A DNA stretch of 64,000 nt from Diospyros lotus (Eukaryota > Streptophyta > Magnoliopsida > Ericales > Ebenaceae): NCBI RefSeq assembly GCF_014633365.1, contig NC_068349.1, forward strand, positions 34,362,753 through 34,426,752, in the 5' to 3' direction. The notes beneath the pieces were generated by a model. The model was not told the DNA's origin and did no database searches. It worked only from the letters and a program-made list of their open reading frames with translations. Both the position numbers and the translations under genes were made by a program. This document shows positions 46,698-59,814 of the stretch, one piece after another (within the stretch, counting starts at the first letter, position 1; each line of letters starts with the position of its first letter).

Positions 46698-49600
46698 CAG
46701 TGTTCGAAAATTCGGCCTAGGCGTTGAGCGGCAATCGGCCGCAACGATTTAGGGCTACTCGGTAGCCCTATGCGCCATGGTTGACTAATCGGGCCGCGCC
46801 GCCGCCTAAGCAGACCAGGCGGCGCCTAACCGCCTAGGTCGCCACAACCTGGGCCACCTAGGTCGTGCGCGTCTTGGGTCGACCTTATTTCCCCTTCTCT
46901 TTCTCTATTTCCCCTTTCCCTTTCTCTCTCTGGTTGTGTTCATCGCGGCTCCTCTCTCTCTTTCTCTCGCCTTCGATCTCCTCTTGGTCGTTCACCGCCG
47001 CCATTGATCTCTTCTCTTGGTCTTGCTCTCTCGTTGCTACCGACCTCACCTGTTGGTCGTTCTCTCTTGTCGCCGATCACGTCTTGCTGCGATATGTATC
47101 CAACTATCTATCTTCCTCCGCCAACGCAAAGTTGCTCGTTGCTCGCTTGCGTATTGCTTGCTTCAACAAACAGCAAGTTGCTGCTGCTTGCTGCTTGTTG
47201 AAGCAAGCAATACGCAAACTTGCTGCGTCAGCTTGCTGTTTAGTTGCTGCAGTAGCTGTTGATTTCATTAGATGAGTTTTAATTTAATTTCAATGTATAT
47301 TATTCAATACTTAGGGAAAAACAAAAAAACAGAAAGTGAAATGAATGATTCGGATAGGACTGGAAGTACGGGAGCATCGTCCGAGGCCTCCTCAATTCTT
47401 AAAAGGAAGTTAAATGATGTCGGATGGGACTCATGGGAGTATGGAATGTTAATTGATCCGAAAAATATTGATAAACTTAAATGTAAGTTATGTGGTAAAA
47501 TTATGTCTGGAGGTGTTTACAGAGTAAAAGAACACATTGGCCACATTTCTGGAAATGTTTCTGCATGTCCAAAATCTTCTCCAATTGATCAATCCAAATG
47601 TAAGAATGCTATTGCCGAGGCAAAGAATAAGAGGAAAAATAAGAAGGAGGAAGATTTGATGAGATCAACTGTTAATATCTCTGAAAGAGTGGAAGGGGAT
47701 GATGAAGATGAATTGCAAGAGTTGGGTAGCAAAAAACGTCTCGTACTCTTGGCCCTATGGATAAGTTTGCTAGCTCCATCAGTCCTGAAACTTGTTTGAG
47801 TGCGAGAATGACCCAAAGGCAACAAACTATTAGTGAAACACTATTTAAAGAGAGAACACAGTCTGTTCGTGAATATTGTGCTAGATGGGTGTATGAAGCT
47901 GGTATACCTTTCAATGCGATTGATAATGATAGCTTCAAATTGTTTGTTGAGGCGGTTGGTCAATTTGGGTCGGGCTTCAAATCTCTCAGTCAATACCAAT
48001 TGAAGAAATCGCTATTAAAGGGGGAAGTTGACAGAATAAAAGAGTTATTGAAGAAGTATGAAGAAGAGTGGGCACGAACTGGGTGCTCCATTATGACAGA
48101 TGCTTGGACAGATAGAAAAATGAGGAGCATCATGAACCTATGTGTTAATTCTAATGCAGGTACTGCTTTCCTTTCTTCTAAAGAGTCTTCAGATGAAGCA
48201 CATACAAGTGAACTTATCTTTGAGTATGTGGATAAGTGCACTGAGCAAGTTGGGCCACAAAACGTCATCCAAATAGTAACCGACAATGCTGCTAATAATA
48301 TGGGAGCAGGAAAATTATTGAAGGTGAAGAAGCCAAATATCTTTTGGACCTCATGTGCCTACTCACACCATCAATTTGATGCTTGAAAGTATTGAAAAAC
48401 TGCCGAAGTATAAGAAAGTCATCGATCAGGCCAAGAGTTTCACAATCTTCATTTATGCACACCATAAGATCTTATCCTTAATGAGATCATTTATGAAGAA
48501 AAGGGATATAGTGAGACCAGAAGTCACTAGATTCGCTTCTACTTTCTTGACTTTACAGAGTTTGATGGAGAAAAAGGACCAACTGAGGGCAATGTTTACC
48601 AGCTCTGAATGGGAGGAATACAAATGGTCGAAGATTGTTAAAGGGAAAGCAGCCTATACTACTGTAATGAGCATTGCTTTTTGGAATGGTGTGACTATAT
48701 GCCTTAAGGTTTTTGCACCTTTGGTGAAGGTGTTTTGAATTGTTAATGCGGATAGAAAGCTTTCTATGGGCTTTTTATGTGGAGAGATTAAGCAAGCAAA
48801 TGAAGATATTAAAGATGCCTTAAATAATCTTGAAAAGAACTATAAGCCTATTATGGAGATTATTGAAGCAAGGGTAAAAGATAGGCTAGATAGTCCACTA
48901 CATTTTGCAGCTTACCTTTTGAATCCCTACTACTTTTTCAAGGATATGGATATACAACTTGATAATGAAGTGATGGATGGGCTTTTTAACTGTGTGGAGA
49001 TGTTTTATCATTATGATGGTGAATTGCAAGGCCATGTTATAAATGTTGAGTTGCCAAAGTATACTCGTAAAGATGGAGCTTTTGAAAAATCGTGGGCAAC
49101 TCAAGGGTGTGCAAAAAATGATGACAATTATAATCCAGGTATAAAATTCATTTAATCCTTTCTATTGTGTATTAGTGTATAAATTAAATTTGTTTACTTT
49201 ATACTTGTTTGACCTATGTAGTTACATGGTGGATGACTTATAGAAATCAAACTCCAAACTTGCAATGAATGGCGAGAAAAATTCTCTCGTTAACCACTAG
49301 TTTATCCGGTTGTGAAAGAAAATGAAGCACTTTTGAAGCGGTTAGTGTATATATGAATTATATTTATTTACTATCAATTAGTTATCCTTATTCAGTTATT
49401 ATTTATATTGATATTGCTTTTATTTTATTTATGTAGATACATACGAAAAAAAGACATAAACTAGATGTGAATCGATTGAACAATCTAGTCTATGTTCAAT
49501 TTAATGCAAAATTGATGAACAAGCACAAAAGGGAGACGGAAATGAATGTTGATGTGCTATTTGCTAGTAATGCACAAGGATGGATTGTTGATGGAGAAGA

Positions 49601-50086
49601 TGATGAAATTAAGCATGATACGGGGCTTACTTGAGAAGTTGTTGGTGAAGCATCGAGAGCAGACGAGATGCTTCAAACTCGAAGAAGTTCTAGGATGAAA
49701 GAGCTTCATGAAGATGATTTTCAATCAGAAGAAGAAGATGAGCAAGAAATCAATTAATTTGATATTGAGTCCAATGAAGATCGTGTATTGGAAGAATGTG
49801 GAGAGGAAAAAGACCAATTAGATAGTTAGATTTAGATTCTTCGAATATGATTTATATTGTATTATTGCTACTTCTACTTTCTTGAACTTATAACTAATAT
49901 AATAATTTATTTTCTGAGTCTTAATTTTATTATTTCATTTGTCTTTTCAACTTTGATTTACCTAAAAAAAATATCAAATTACATCAAAAAAAATTTAAAA
50001 AAAAAAAATCATTTTTCCTAGTCGCCGCCTAGACCCCGCCTAGACGCTAGGCCCTAGCCTAGTGCCTAGCGCATTTTTGAACACTA
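46698..50086 (+). mobile_element. hAT transposon, broken
   Basis: The ends read CAGTGTTCGAAAATTC on the left and TAGTGTTCAAAAATGC inverted on the right. The flanks are ggtccact (46690-46697) and ggtcact (after 50086), an 8-bp duplication with one base lost. Both subterminal regions are crowded with cgcctag/ctaggcg motifs. The 3389-bp element encodes a BED/DUF659 transposase with defects. Confidence 0.88.
47341..49830 (+). pseudogene. hAT transposase (BED finger, DUF659, dimerisation)
   Basis: An ATG at 47341 opens a frame with a BED zinc finger near 47470-47570 (CKLCGK, then VKEHIGH). A DUF659 block follows (SIMTDAWTDRKMR near 48090; IVTDNAANNMGAGKLL near 48270). Later parts hold TINLMLESIEKLPKYKKV and a hAT C-terminal region with LSLTTSLSGCER near 49290. 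Defects: frameshifts near 47735 and 48355, a TGA at about 48736, and further stops near 49270. A probable intron (gtataaaa at about 49138 to atgtag at about 49220) is present. As it stands no full product can be made. Confidence 0.87.
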
Positions 50087-50684
50087 GGTCACTAAAATCA
50101 AGATTATCTTGCCAACTCTCCAGAGCTCTCAAACCTGACCAAGTGCAAAAATCACTAAACATGCCACTCCTAGAATTGGGCCAAAAATTAACCTAACCAC
50201 ACCGTTTAATCCCTTGTTCTTGAAAGACGAAAAAGTAAAAAAACCAAATTAGCCAACCCATAATGTCTCCAAAAGGTAGAGCGTATAGGAGTTTACTTGG
50301 AAGCCCCCCTTCTTAATAATTTGCCATATGTTAACCAATTACCATAAATTAGCATTACTTAGAAAGTATTAAGACTGAAATAATTAGCAGACTTGCATCT
50401 ACTTAAAACAAAGATGAGATGAGCAATAGCCCTTTAGGTCATAAATCAAAATTTTGTGCGCAGAAAATTTCTGAAACAAAATACCACATAATAGCAATAG
50501 AGAAGGCCAAAGGGTAACACATGAAGCTCCACTTAAATTTACATTTTTGGCATCAAACGTAAGGCCCTTTTTTGATACAGGAAACTCAATTATTCAAGTT
50601 AATTTCCTGCCACTCAAGACTAGAAGTAAGACGAAAGAAACCATACAAGAGCCTGAGATATGGATGGCTAGGCAATAGAGAACC
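50087..50684. other. Spacer and RGG gene 3' untranslated part
   Basis: Between the hAT end and the stop codon of the RGG gene. Its right part should be the 3' UTR of that minus-strand gene. No other feature is seen. Confidence 0.45.
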
Positions 50685-53600
50685 TCACTTGGCACCTAAG
50701 GTTGGGAACTGCCCAGGGTCTTCAATTTTTGGGGCTGAGATATTGTTCATTGGGCCCCCTCCTGTGTAACCTCCCCGGGGACCACGCCCACGGCCCCGAC
50801 CACGCCCCGTATAGTACCTTTCTCCTTCAGCAGGCTTTAAGAATTCATTGATGCTGACAGACTAGAACAAGCAAATGCAGGCCCAGTCAACAAGCCATAG
50901 TATTGAAAACAATAATCAAACATGTACAATATGTATAAGCTCCGCGGGCATCCACATGCCAGACCTTTATAGCAAAATATTGCCAGCTTTATTGATGTTA
51001 TAGCCATATATATACAGCTGTTGAAGCCAACTAGAAGCATACACATTAAAAAAGCCACCAACACTATTCCTTGTTATGTGCGCCCTTTTCCCTGCCCATT
51101 CAAACTCAATTAGAGCACACAAGCATCTGGGACGGAGGGAACTTAGCCCTCATGTTTCCATGCTCAGTATGAGCAAATATGGCACAAATCACAAAAAAGG
51201 GGTTCAGGAGGTAGATGATCTAGAACACCCCCTCCTCTCCCTCCCATGTGGACTCTTGATCTAGCGCCATGATCACACAAGGCCAGATATTAATAGTCAA
51301 ACTGCAGGCTTGTTAATGATATAGCTATGTATTATTCTCAAAACCCAATTGTAAACTAGACAGAACACAATTTATGTCGATGTTTATTTTGTTGACATCC
51401 ACCATTGAGTACCTAACTAACAAAATCAAGGTATCAAACCCCTTATTCCATGAAAACATGTGTAACAGTGGAAATATTTAACAGTCAGGTCATGGTTGGC
51501 AAACATTACAGAAATATGATGTTTCTCTGAAATGTATTCAAATAAGTTTACGAGTTTATCAAGTTCATATTTGAACAAACAACCAACATGCAAAAGCAGT
51601 ACCCACCATGTAAATTGTGATATAATATTTGAGGAAGCCAAAAACTAGGACAGCGGAAGAACTAAACATGTCACTAAATAATAGGATTGCAGGCATGCAA
51701 ATTTGACCATGTGATCAAACTAAGCCTCCAGGAGTTCAGTCAATCCAAAGTACATACAGACAAAAAAATGAGTATTTATATGACAATATAAGTAAATCAA
51801 ATATGTGAGAAGCTGCACCTTTTTGGTTTTCTCTTCCTTCTCAGCATACTCTTTCCGCTTATCCTTATCAGAACCCTACATAAGCGATATCAAATGGAAA
51901 AAAATGACTAATATGCTTGCACAATTAACAACTAAATTAAAATCCAGATAATTCAGCAGGCTTTACCAATTTAATGAAGATATCATCATTGACTTTCTTG
52001 TTTGAGAGTTGTTGCATGGAAGCAAACTCTTTGTCAAAATCCACCTTCCTCTCCTCAGTTCTAAGTGCCAGCAATGCCTTCCTCTTCTCTTCCAGCACCT
52101 TCTCATACTCTTCTAGTGTCATCTCCTATATGTATATTATTTTCAGGAAATGACAATCATAAGCATTGTCACATGGACATAGTAAATTTCTGTCATGGCG
52201 TATTGAAGCAATTCGCCATCATATTTGCATTTCTTGTAACAATATTTATTCCAACCAATTTTTTAACATAATATATACTTTTGGTGCTTCTACAGGAGAC
52301 TTTAGGTTATCATTCACACAAAACAGAAAGTAGTTAAATGGGAAAAAAAAAAAAAATTGGAGACCAGAACAATAAGTTTCTTCTCAACAGCTAGATTTCT
52401 TTTTTTCTTGATCAATACAAAAACAGTCTGTAATGCTCCGAAGAGGACCATTAAAGCTCTCTGGTCAGGCCCCAATTTTGTCATCTTCCAGGGGAATTAA
52501 TCATGGCCTGGTTAATGATGGGTGGTGTCAATAAGTGCAGACAAATGTGCAAACCAATTATATATAACTCGTTCAAGTGAGATTGTTATAATCAAGGACT
52601 AGTTAAACACAAAAAATATAAATTAAAACACTGCTTCCTTCAGAGGGAATTTAGCAATTAAAATTGCCAAGCACTCTCGTAAAAAATTCCCAAGTAAAAT
52701 GCACTTAGCAGTTGAAAGTCAAGAAAATTGTTTACTTTACAATGGGTGTTCCAAAGATTCAGGAAATAGTATACGCCTGTTATTTACAGATAAAAACTTC
52801 TTATGGACTTGACTGAGCTTTTAAAGGGAAAAAGGAAACTATACAGACCAAAAACAGGAATCTCTTTTGAACAAATAAATAACCAACAACAACCAACTGA
52901 GCAATAAAATATTAGAATCACAACCACATGAAGCAGAAGATTTTATTTGAAGTTCTACAGTGTTTTACTGTTATCAGAAAATAGCATATCCATGAGACAA
53001 AGCCACAATCAGTAAATTATTTCCCACCGTAGAAATATCTCAAAGGTTCATAAAGCATTTCCATCCTACTTAACATAGTTGAAGCAGTTGGTAGAATAAT
53101 TCAATGATATCTCCATTCTTAAAAACCTTGCCTGGAGCTAAATATGATGCTTAAGTCACAATACCCCTACATTGGAGGTCTGAATAGCCAATATGCCAAC
53201 TTGCTCCTGCCAACTACATCAACATTTTACCCTTTTGTTCCAGAGTTGCAACAGTGCATATTAATTGGACAATTTTTAGATGACCGATGGTGTAATATAC
53301 TGGGTTTAAAGGAATTTATGAAAATTAAATTTAATTGATAAAGTGGGCCCAGGAGAATTTATTGATAATTTGGGGTGTTGGAATAAATTATTTAAGTGTT
53401 GGGTCTAAGTGAAAAAACAGAAAGGAGTGTAGAAAGAATTTACAAATTTTCAGGCCAAAGTGTAATTCCCATAAATGCCATTTTTGGCATTTTAAGGAGC
53501 CTACTTTGGGCTCAAAATCCAAGCAATACAGCTTAAATAGGCCCAATAGCATTATTGGGCTTCGTGGACAGGGTTTTGATGAACCCATAGGGCCCAATTT

Positions 53601-56600
53601 CATTGAAAATCATTGAACGAATTAGAATTCAATAGAACTTGGTAAAATCACATAATGGGTTAACCAAGTAGACTAAATTGAACCCACATAAAATTCAATC
53701 AGGCTTGGGTTAAGGCGAACCAAGAGACATGCATCAAAGGGTTAACCAATGAATGATTTGCATTAGTAGCCAATGAATGATTTGCTACTAATTGTGTTCC
53801 TGTTTGCATTAGTAGCCAATGAATGATTTGCAAGAGTAGAAGTTGGTAATAACACATAATGGGTTAACCAAGTAACCTGAACTGAACCCAAATAAAATTA
53901 AATCAGGCTTGGGTTAAGACAAACCAAAAAACATGCATCCAAGAGTAGTAACTGAAGAGCATGATGATATTCCTGTTCGCATTAATAGCCAATGAATAGT
54001 TTGCAATAAATTGGGCATTAAAATTAATGAAAAACTGATTTGTTTCAAAAAGGTTTCAGCGACCTCACAATCTGCAAAGATTTTTTCAGTTACCTAGAAT
54101 AAAAATCTGCAAAGCTTGTTCTCTATAGAATCTCTAAATTAGGCTTTTGTATAATCATGAACTCGTTGTTTACTAAAAATAAAAGGAACCAACAGATCTA
54201 CAAGACATGATTATTAACTTGGACTTCATGTTCCTCCTAAATACACCAAATGAGACCACTTAAACCATCCCCATAAACCCTAAAAACACAGGGACCACAT
54301 ACTTTTATAAACAAAGGCATATAAACTTGAGTTGCACGATAAGATGCAAGCAATCTTGAAACATGAGAAGTCAAGTCCTTTTGGGAATTTATTGATGAAT
54401 CAGCTTTGGTGATTTCAGAGCCATTTACAGTTACTGCCAGGGGAGGGGGGTTGTTTGAGAGTGGAACTATTGTCTAAAAGAATAATGAGATAGAACTATA
54501 CCAAAAACCAGGATTTAGGAGTAAAATGCACAATAAAAAAACTCAAGATACTGTAATGAGTAAAGATCCCCATAAATTTTAAGATAGATAGATGACAATA
54601 ACACAACTCAACCCCTAGATAAAATGATAAAACAAGTATCGTATATGCCTATTGAACTCATCAAAATGCAGAAGATAAATTTCATCTCATAGATACATAG
54701 CAAAGAATTTATGAATTAATGCACCGAATTTTGGTTTAAGTGAAGGAATTAAACTCAGGCAATAAAAGTTCAAAAATAAAAAAAAAATTGTCTGAAAAAG
54801 CAAACAAGAAAAAGAAAGCAAAATATTGAGCTCAATGCTACTTGAAATTTCAACTTGCTTAAGGTTGAAGAAAGTATTGCTTTCATTTTTTACAGGTAGA
54901 GTGGTCAAAACTTCATTTTTTGTTGGCTGAAGCTTGAATTTAACCATGAGATGGTACTTGTTTTACATTTTGATACTTCTAGCAGGATAATAGAGGATAT
55001 TCACCTTATCCTCAGGTTCCTTCTCTTCCGCCTCATTTACAGGATTCTCCTTGCTGCTATCCATTGCGTCGTCTCCTGAGGGCTTCTCAGCATCCTGATT
55101 TTTCTCGACTTCATTGATAACTTCCTCAGTCACTCTGGAAAAAGTAAATATGAAGAAAGAAACTAAATCAGACAATGCATACAAGGCATGATTTAGAAGA
55201 AAAAAAAATGATAAGAATGAGAAAAAGGCCCAAAAATTCTAAGGCAAGTTAGAATATGCAAAAGAACACTAACTGAGCAAGTTCATCAGCAGGAGTTCCC
55301 CAGTTTCCTCGACCAGATCCTTCCCGTTTAATCTCATTTCTGCATGTACAATTAGTTACAAGTGAAAGTGAGAGAATTTGTATGGAAACTTTCAGGGTAT
55401 GAAATGTAAGGTAAGTTAACAAGAGCAATGGAGAGCACAAAAATCTGATCTCTAGAGATACAAAGAAGGGGATATAATTACCCCCATCCAGTTCCACTGC
55501 GACGTTCAAAAGGCCTCCGAGGTCGTTCCCCTTCTGCTGCTTCTCCATCGCTAAAGCCACCACGACGACCACCACGGAAAGAACCACGTGGTCCACCATA
55601 GCCGCCACGCCTTTCATAGGGCTTCCCAATATCAGTCTCTTCAGTGGCACCTTGTCCACCAGGAAATCCACTATTGCCGAATGAATTCTCATTGTTGGCC
55701 GAGTCTCTATTAAAACCACTGCCACGACCACGTCCGCGCCCATAGCCACGTCCACCACCACGGCCTCCTCCACGTCCTGCTTCAGTCTTTGCCTCCCTCA
55801 CTAATGGGTCAATGTTTTAAGTGAGCAACATGAAAAATGGAACAAGTGTTTGTACTTTCATAAAATTAAATATTTAGAAATTGACTTTGTTTATTTGTCA
55901 ATGGATTCCAAACCATTTTCTCCATCCCCACAATGTGGGAAATGCTACTGTACCCAAGGGGTACCGATACCCTGTATAACGTGAAGAGTATACATTACAA
56001 AGGGTGTACATCTCCGAATCATTGTGTTGTGCAGTACACCATTTGTGCTGCATGAAGCACCCTTTGCACAGGGTACCGGTGCCCTTGGTACCATAGCATT
56101 TCCCCCAGAATGTAGCTTATGGGAGTAAGAAAAACAAAAACTTGTGCTTGAAGAAATGTTGGGTCCTAAAAGCCTAAAAGTAGCGCAGACGCGTGTATGA
56201 CACATGCTCAAAAGTATTGATATGACCTGCCGTTCGAGATACGGAAGAATCACACCAAATTTTACACTGCTCACTCCGCTCTTACCGGTAGTTTATATTT
56301 AACTGCCGGTAATTTGTTCCATGGCCCATTTTTCTGAGAGAGATTGTATCAAACCGAAATATTAAGCTGCTCGAAACACGAAACGCAATAACCCCATGCA
56401 AATGCACAAAATCCCCTAAACGCTCGACAAGTCGTCTGGACACCAACATTCAGACCCGGGCAACTCATATAACTGAAGGCAAATTCTCAAACACATGGAG
56501 TGCATTGAAAAATACGAGCACACACTACCACACAGTCACCAAATTACTGAAAAGGAATATAAATTTAAGAACCGACTCACCGGCCTGAGAGGGAGGAAGC

Positions 56601-56758
56601 GGCTTAGAAGGCAACCTCGCCGCCGGCTGCTGAGCCGGGGACTGGGTCGGAGCTAGTGCCTTCTTCTGCTCCATTTTCGGCTGCTGAGCAGCGATCAGCT
56701 GCGAGGGATCGTCGTTGTCGAAATCCCCCAGCAAATCGAAAGGGTTCGCAGTCGCCAT
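50685..56758 (-). CDS. RGGA: RGG-repeat RNA-binding protein (Stm1/HABP4 type)
   Basis: Coding exons in transcript order: 56581-56758, 55482-55800, 55274-55339, 55005-55134, 51967-52125, 51819-51875 and 50685-50861, all GT-AG with agreeing phases. The total is 1086 nt, 361 residues plus stop. The protein starts MATANPFDLLGDFDNDD (Stm1 N-terminal type). Glycine-arginine repeats (GRGGGRGGGRGYGRGRGRG) begin near residue 68, followed by a HABP4/PAI-RBP1 core (KPYERRGGYGG to GWGNEIKREGSGRGNWG), an acidic middle, a helical KEFASMQQLSNKKV part, a second RG tract and PGQFPTLGAK. Relatives bind RNA and ribosomes and are tied to stress responses; that role is inferred. An upstream in-frame ATG at 56776 is less likely as the start. 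The symbol is given by similarity. Confidence 0.95.
53637..54005. repeat. Direct repeats in RGG intron 4
   Basis: About 53650-53740 and 53855-53945 are diverged copies (aatgggttaaccaagta, aatcaggcttgggttaag, acatgcatc). The unit agccaatgaatgatttgc occurs several times between and after them. Confidence 0.8.
55937..56104. mobile_element. MITE in RGG intron 1
   Basis: 168 bp with terminal inverted repeats of about 36 bp (gggaaatgctactgtaccca on the left). The flanks are ccacaatgt (55928-55936) and ccagaatgt (56105-56113), a 9-bp duplication with one change, as expected for Mutator-type elements. The interior carries short GTAC-containing hairpins. Confidence 0.82.
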
Positions 56759-57000
56759 CTTGGAACCCGGCACCAAGAAACCCTACCTTTCTCAGAGAAC
56801 AAAACTGAGGCAGACCCACCCTAGCTCAAGTTGCTCACAGCCACCGCCGATTCAGATCTGCCGACGCTCTCCATTGAAGCCTCATCAATTGAAGATAGAT
56901 AAACTGGAAAGAGAAAGAGAGAAGAGAAGAGAAGCGTATCGTGAAACCCTAGCCGCAACCACAACGCAGTGGAGAGAGAGAGAGAGAGAGAGAGTGAAAC
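56759..57000 (-). promoter_or_regulatory. RGG gene 5' leader with CT tract
   Basis: Upstream of the ATG at 56758. A GA run at 56972-56994 reads as a CT run on the gene strand, a common feature of plant leaders and promoters. The transcription start cannot be fixed. Confidence 0.5.
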
Positions 57001-59172
57001 CTAATCCGAAAATCAGAACTTATCGTCGTAGCGGCTCGATCGATGTGCTAGCAGTAAATAATTTATTTATTATGATTTTTATTAATTTATTTTTATGTTA
57101 AGTCGGTTGATTATGAATGAATTATTATCTTCCTACGTTATTTTAGTCCTCTAATAGCAGAATTTTACGGATACGCCCCTCAGCCATAGCCGTCAACGTG
57201 GCACTATCTGCACCGTCGATTACTAGTCTATCTATCTATAGTTTTTGTTTAATTATTTTGAAAATTGAAGAATAATATTTGGTAATCTTACTATAGGAAT
57301 AGTATTCGGCACTATCTGCACCATAGGAGATTGCCAATCTGGTGCCGCCATGTGTCTGTCTCAGGAAACGCTATGTATACTTCAGATCTTCATCCCATAT
57401 TTGATTTTGAACAATATTGACTCGATCAATCGAGATTCTTTTCAATATTTTTTTCGAAGATTATCTTATCTCTTCAGAATAAATTTTATGTCATCTTTAA
57501 ATAAAAGTTAACTTCTACAAGTATGGGTATCCGACTACTGAGTGACTTTTTATTTCGGGTATCTTTTCTTACTGACTTGAGCGTCGGAGTCATTCCGGAG
57601 AATTAAATCTCCACCCTTGCAAGTACTTGTTTCGAGACAAATCTCGGTGATCGATCTAGTATATCACTTATTTCTTTGCGGGGTATCTCCCAACTTATTC
57701 TTAAAGATGCTTGTGGGTTTTTTTATTAATATATTTGTTTTACATAAAAATATATAATAGAATATACAAAGTTAATGAATTTATTAAGTAATTAGTTAAT
57801 TTGGTTTAAGTGAAGGAATGTACAGACCACTTTACACACTGTTTGGATGGGAGGTACAGAGGGACAGGGGATGGGCAAATGGAAAAATGGGGATTCTTTT
57901 CTTTATTTGGAAGTGAATGGGAATGATTATACTTTTCTTTTTTTTATTACTTTGTTCCATTCTATTATTTATTTAAATAAAATAAAATTATATTAATTTA
58001 CACTTTATTATTCCAAAATAACGAGAGCATGATACGGTTTACAATATTTCCTTTACCCTTATATTTCGTTAAATTATGTCTACTTTGTATTCTACATAAG
58101 GTGTTTTAACTCAAGATAAATAGTAAAGTCTTAGACCATATTTATATTTTTTTATGTAAATTGTTAAATAAGTTACTATACATTAAAAAGAGTCAAATAG
58201 ACCATTATCTTTTTAGACCTAGGACCAAATTAGCTTGTATTTACAGCTCGATTTCAAAAAATATTAAAAACAATACTAAAATGACTAATACCATAATGGC
58301 TACTAGAATCGTCCATCAGGTTAGATTACTCATCAAATACTCTAACCTAGCATGATCTACTATTGTAACAAATAAGTCATGCAATGACGTAACTTAAAAA
58401 TATAAGATCGTATAAAATTAAGGATATGTGATTCACAACTTAACCCTACATGACTCATTAATTTGGTACAATTTAATACAATCTTTTAGCCCCGCACAAC
58501 ACGATTATGGCCCAACCCATAACAAGCCATTTGCCCGTTTGAAAAAATATTAAAAAATACATAAATTAAAAAGTAAAAAGTTAAGTATTCTTTCCAATAA
58601 TTTAAATTTTGAATTTAATATTATATTTATAATTATTTAGTCTTAACTTCTTATAATACTATACCCTACCCTCATTAGTAATATTATAATCAATTATAAT
58701 ACATTTAAGTTATACCCTTAAAATTACAAGTCCAATTTAAGAATTTAAAAACATTATCTTGTAAGCTATGTGTTCAAATTATAGTTTTACTAATATTTGG
58801 ATGATTTTATGCTATAAAATTTATAAGATTAATTAAGAAAAATTCAAATAAGAGATAAAATTTTCTCGTATGGAATAAGTTAAACACAATATTTTTATTT
58901 TTTTTTTAAATTCAAGGTAGTCATCAGTCAATACCTAACAAATAAATAATATGTTTTTATATATATCAAATCTTATTTTTTGTTGAGGAGAAATAAAAAA
59001 ATTAATTATCGTCGAGATATATTTTTCTCGAAAAAAATCTCATGATTACAAAAGTTTACAAAAGAACTAAATATATATTTAATCATATAAGAAAATAAAA
59101 AACTAAAATACAAAAAAATTAAATAAAAACAAATATTTTTCCTTATAGAGAATTTGTAAGTTTGTTGCACTA
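57001..59172. other. Intergenic stretch with LTR-like remnant
   Basis: About 57400-57720 carries actgacttgagcgtcggagt, the signature of Tat/Ogre-type LTR R-U5 regions, with no partner LTR or coding part nearby. The 15-base unit ggcactatctgcacc occurs at about 57201 and 57308. The rest is AT-rich with no supported gene. Confidence 0.5.
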
Positions 59173-59286
59173 CACACATGTAGGGAAATCCCTACAAGGA
59201 TGTGTGCACATGCTACGATCAAGTAAGCTAAGCAATTCACCTAGGATGATTGCCCGTAAGCTAAGCAATTCACCTAGGATGATTAC
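59173..59286. repeat. Imperfect palindrome and 30-bp tandem repeat
   Basis: At 59173-59206 cacacatgtaggga is followed by an inverted near-copy ending gatgtgtg. At 59224-59286 the unit taagctaagcaattcaccta, continuing ggatgatt, occurs twice. Confidence 0.75.
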
Positions 59287-59814
59287 TCTTGCGTAGTCTC
59301 TCGTGCTCGTGTCTTCTATTACGAGAGAAGGTAAATTGTAGGTGTGAGAGTTTGTCTCATTATATAGGAAAAAGTTTGAACTTGTACCCCATCTAATTGA
59401 TACCAGTATAACAATTATCCTTACTAACTGAATAACTCACTTACACCTTATACATAAATCCCTGTAAATGCATTGATGGTCTTAAAAGTTATGGTTGTAT
59501 TTCAAATTTGACCATTCAAATTTCTTATGGTCACGAGGTATGAAATGTTTATATTAAAATGTCTTAATTTGTTATGAGAAATATTTTGATATCTCTCCCT
59601 TGCTAACACTCTTGGTGGCTTGCTTTCTTGTTCTCTTTCTAACTTTATTCTTTAGTATCTCGTTATATTTGATTATTTTAATTTATCTATATTTTTATAT
59701 TTCTTCTTATTCTCTAAGTTTAAAATTCTTAATTATTTCATTAATATTATTTTGTTACACAACATTTATTCGCAATCAAATTTAGTATCTACCGATCCCT
59801 AACTATTCACGAAA
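59287..59814. other. Spacer, possibly LTR remnant
   Basis: AT-rich; a possible part of the LTR of the minus-strand copia fragment to its right. No ends seen. Confidence 0.3.

Noticed and set aside
46865..47275. 136-codon open frame before the hAT transposase
   Set aside because: Low-complexity CT-rich translation inside the transposon's 5' region with overlapping open frames; no known domain.
56759..56776. Upstream in-frame ATG for the RGG protein (MVPGSK)
   Set aside because: MATANPFDLLGD is the conserved start of this family and directly follows; the extra six residues are not typical.
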